This document shows positions 4,853 through 5,597 of a DNA stretch of 5,597 nucleotides, in pieces. The stretch comes from JBBKWQ01 sp037969115 (GTDB lineage: Bacteria; Actinomycetota; Acidimicrobiia; Acidimicrobiales; Ilumatobacteraceae), in NCBI GenBank assembly GCA_037969115.1, contig JBBKWQ010000246.1, positions 1 to 5,597 of the forward strand. The letters are read 5' to 3'. Every line of letters begins with the position of its first letter. Position 1 is the stretch's first letter. A model generated the notes under the pieces. The model was not told where the DNA came from, did not search any database, and worked only from the letters and a program-made list of their open reading frames with translations. The translations under genes and the position numbers were made by a program.

Positions 4853-5597
4853 GCGAGCACCCGCCGCACGAAGATCGCGATGGAGCCGCAGCTCCGCGAT
4901 CACGACTCACGATCGATGTACTCACGTCGGTACTCGGCCTCGTTGGAACGCGAGCGATCGGTTTCGTCGGAGGCGTCTTCCTTGCGCGCCTACTCGCGCC
5001 TTCAGATCGCGGTGTATTCGCGCTGGCCGCCCTCGCGTCGCTCGGCGTGGGCACCGCAGCGACTGGAGGCGCTGAATACTGGGTCGCTAGGGAGACTGCG
5101 CGCGGAATCGCTCAGTCACGAGTGGCACGGATGACGGGTCGTCGAGTTGTAGTGGCATCCTTGGCGATCCTTGCATCAGCTCTGCTGGTCGCCGCGACGA
5201 ACGCCGTTCGCGTAGATCACCGGGCATTGGCTGCGGCAGCCGCGTGGGCAATAGCAAACGTCGTTTCTATGCTTTTGCTAGCGCAGTTGGGCGGGCGGCG
5301 AGAGTTGCGAAGAGTTGCCATCGCTCAGATTCTTTCCTCACTTGCCTTTGCGACTGCGCTACTGGGACTGCTCATCCTCGGGCGATCAGACGTGTGGATG
5401 GTTCTCAGTGCGGCTTCGATGAGTGCAGTCCTGCTCGGGATGATCTCGTACAGGCCATACTCGCTTTCCATCGCACGCCCAGAGGTGATGGATCTTGGAA
5501 ACGCTCGGGCAATCGGTACGCCAGCGATGCTGGGTGAAGTTGCCGGCCTTTTTGCCGGCCGAGCCAGCCTGTTGCTGATCGCTGCGCTACTGAGTTC
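4849..5597 (+). CDS. Wzx-type oligosaccharide flippase (MOP superfamily), N-terminal part, 3' truncated by the window
   Basis: The reading frame is open from GTG 4849 to the window end, giving 249 residues and no stop. The GTG overlaps the GT2 stop as GTGA and follows a strong GGAGGGG. A polar N-terminus of about 20 residues precedes hydrophobic segments at about 22-45, 56-75, 99-119, 126-145, 158-178, 183-201 and 222-248. The start of the membrane part, VLGLVGTRAIGFVGGVFLARLLAPSDRGVFALA (28-60), has the pattern of Wzx/polysaccharide flippases, in which the first helix ends in LARLLGPxxRGxFAL. Such proteins have 12-14 helices and about 400-500 residues, so roughly half is visible. The expected role is moving the polyprenol-diphosphate-linked glycan assembled by the upstream enzymes across the cytoplasmic membrane. 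Linkage to the two glycosyltransferases supports a Wzx/Wzy-type or lipid-linked protein-glycosylation pathway; no polymerase, ABC transporter or oligosaccharyltransferase is in view. A stem-loop lies in codons 9-18. Confidence 0.85.
   Translation, partial: MSEHPPHEDRDGAAAPRSRLTIDVLTSVLGLVGTRAIGFVGGVFLARLLAPSDRGVFALAALASLGVGTAATGGAEYWVARETARGIAQSRVARMTGRRVVVASLAILASALLVAATNAVRVDHRALAAAAAWAIANVVSMLLLAQLGGRRELRRVAIAQILSSLAFATALLGLLILGRSDVWMVLSAASMSAVLLGMISYRPYSLSIARPEVMDLGNARAIGTPAMLGEVAGLFAGRASLLLIAALLS
4873..4901 (+). other. Stem-loop in the 5' coding region of the flippase gene
   Basis: GATCGC (4873-4878) pairs with GCGATC (4896-4901), and GGAGC (4882-4886) pairs with GCTCC (4891-4895). The loop is CGCA and a 3-nt bulge (GAT, 4879-4881) lies on the left arm, giving 11 base pairs in 29 nt, nine of them G-C or adjacent to G-C. 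It starts 24 nt after the first base of the GTG start codon, within reach of an initiating or early elongating ribosome. No U-tract follows, so it is not an intrinsic terminator. The pairing is seen in sequence; any regulatory effect is inference, and high-GC DNA yields chance hairpins. Confidence 0.45.

Noticed and set aside
4201..4869. 222-codon open frame on the - strand across the GT2 gene
   Set aside because: Antisense shadow of the GT2 gene; low-complexity Arg/Ser/Pro-rich translation, no domain, and the + strand frame carries clear GT2 motifs with a good ribosome site.
4880..5134. 84-codon ATG-started frame at the beginning of the flippase region
   Set aside because: Different frame from the hydrophobic flippase frame, which runs from GTG 4849 with a strong Shine-Dalgarno to the window end; the 84-codon product is Arg/Ser-rich and polar.
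5542..5560. GCCGGC-CTTTTT-GCCGGC hairpin resembling a terminator
   Set aside because: The T-run is in the loop rather than after the stem, GCCGGC is itself a palindrome, and the site is inside the open flippase reading frame.

Overview
This 5.6 kb window is a dense, high-GC stretch of a surface-glycan (capsule/exopolysaccharide, O-antigen-like or glycoprotein-glycan) biosynthesis locus. The GC content, the strong third-position G/C bias, the frequent GTG starts and the 4-bp stop/start overlaps suggest an actinobacterium (for example Acidimicrobiia-like). That placement is an inference from composition and style only; no marker gene is present. There is no gene-free stretch longer than about 60 bases, and I see no tRNA, rRNA, CRISPR array, insertion sequence or phage element.

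Left half (1-2800): four genes that together resemble the Campylobacter pglF-pglE-pglD-pglC set for making UDP-N,N'-diacetylbacillosamine and loading it on a lipid carrier. They are the 3' end of a membrane nucleotide-sugar 4,6-dehydratase (FlaA1/CapD/PglF type), a PLP-dependent sugar aminotransferase (PglE/EpsN type), a monotopic phosphoglycosyl transferase very like PglC but on the opposite strand, and a PglD/NeuD-type hexapeptide-repeat acetyltransferase. The proposed pathway is: UDP-GlcNAc is dehydrated to a 4-keto-6-deoxy sugar, aminated at C4, N-acetylated at C4, then transferred as a phosphosugar to polyprenol phosphate.

Right half (2813/2864-5597): three same-strand, tightly packed genes that would extend and export the lipid-linked glycan: a GT4 (GT-B) glycosyltransferase, a short GT2 (GT-A) glycosyltransferase starting on the base after the previous stop, and the N-terminal 249 codons of a Wzx-type flippase whose GTG start overlaps the preceding stop. 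The flippase reading frame runs off the window end.

Layout oddities: the pglC-like gene is inverted inside an otherwise co-directional cluster. Its stop codon abuts the aminotransferase stop with no gap, and its start lies 17 bp from the divergent acetyltransferase start. The GT4 frame appears to be coding upstream of its only conventional start, which points to a possible AUC start or a sequence difference. A compact stem-loop lies in the first codons of the flippase gene.
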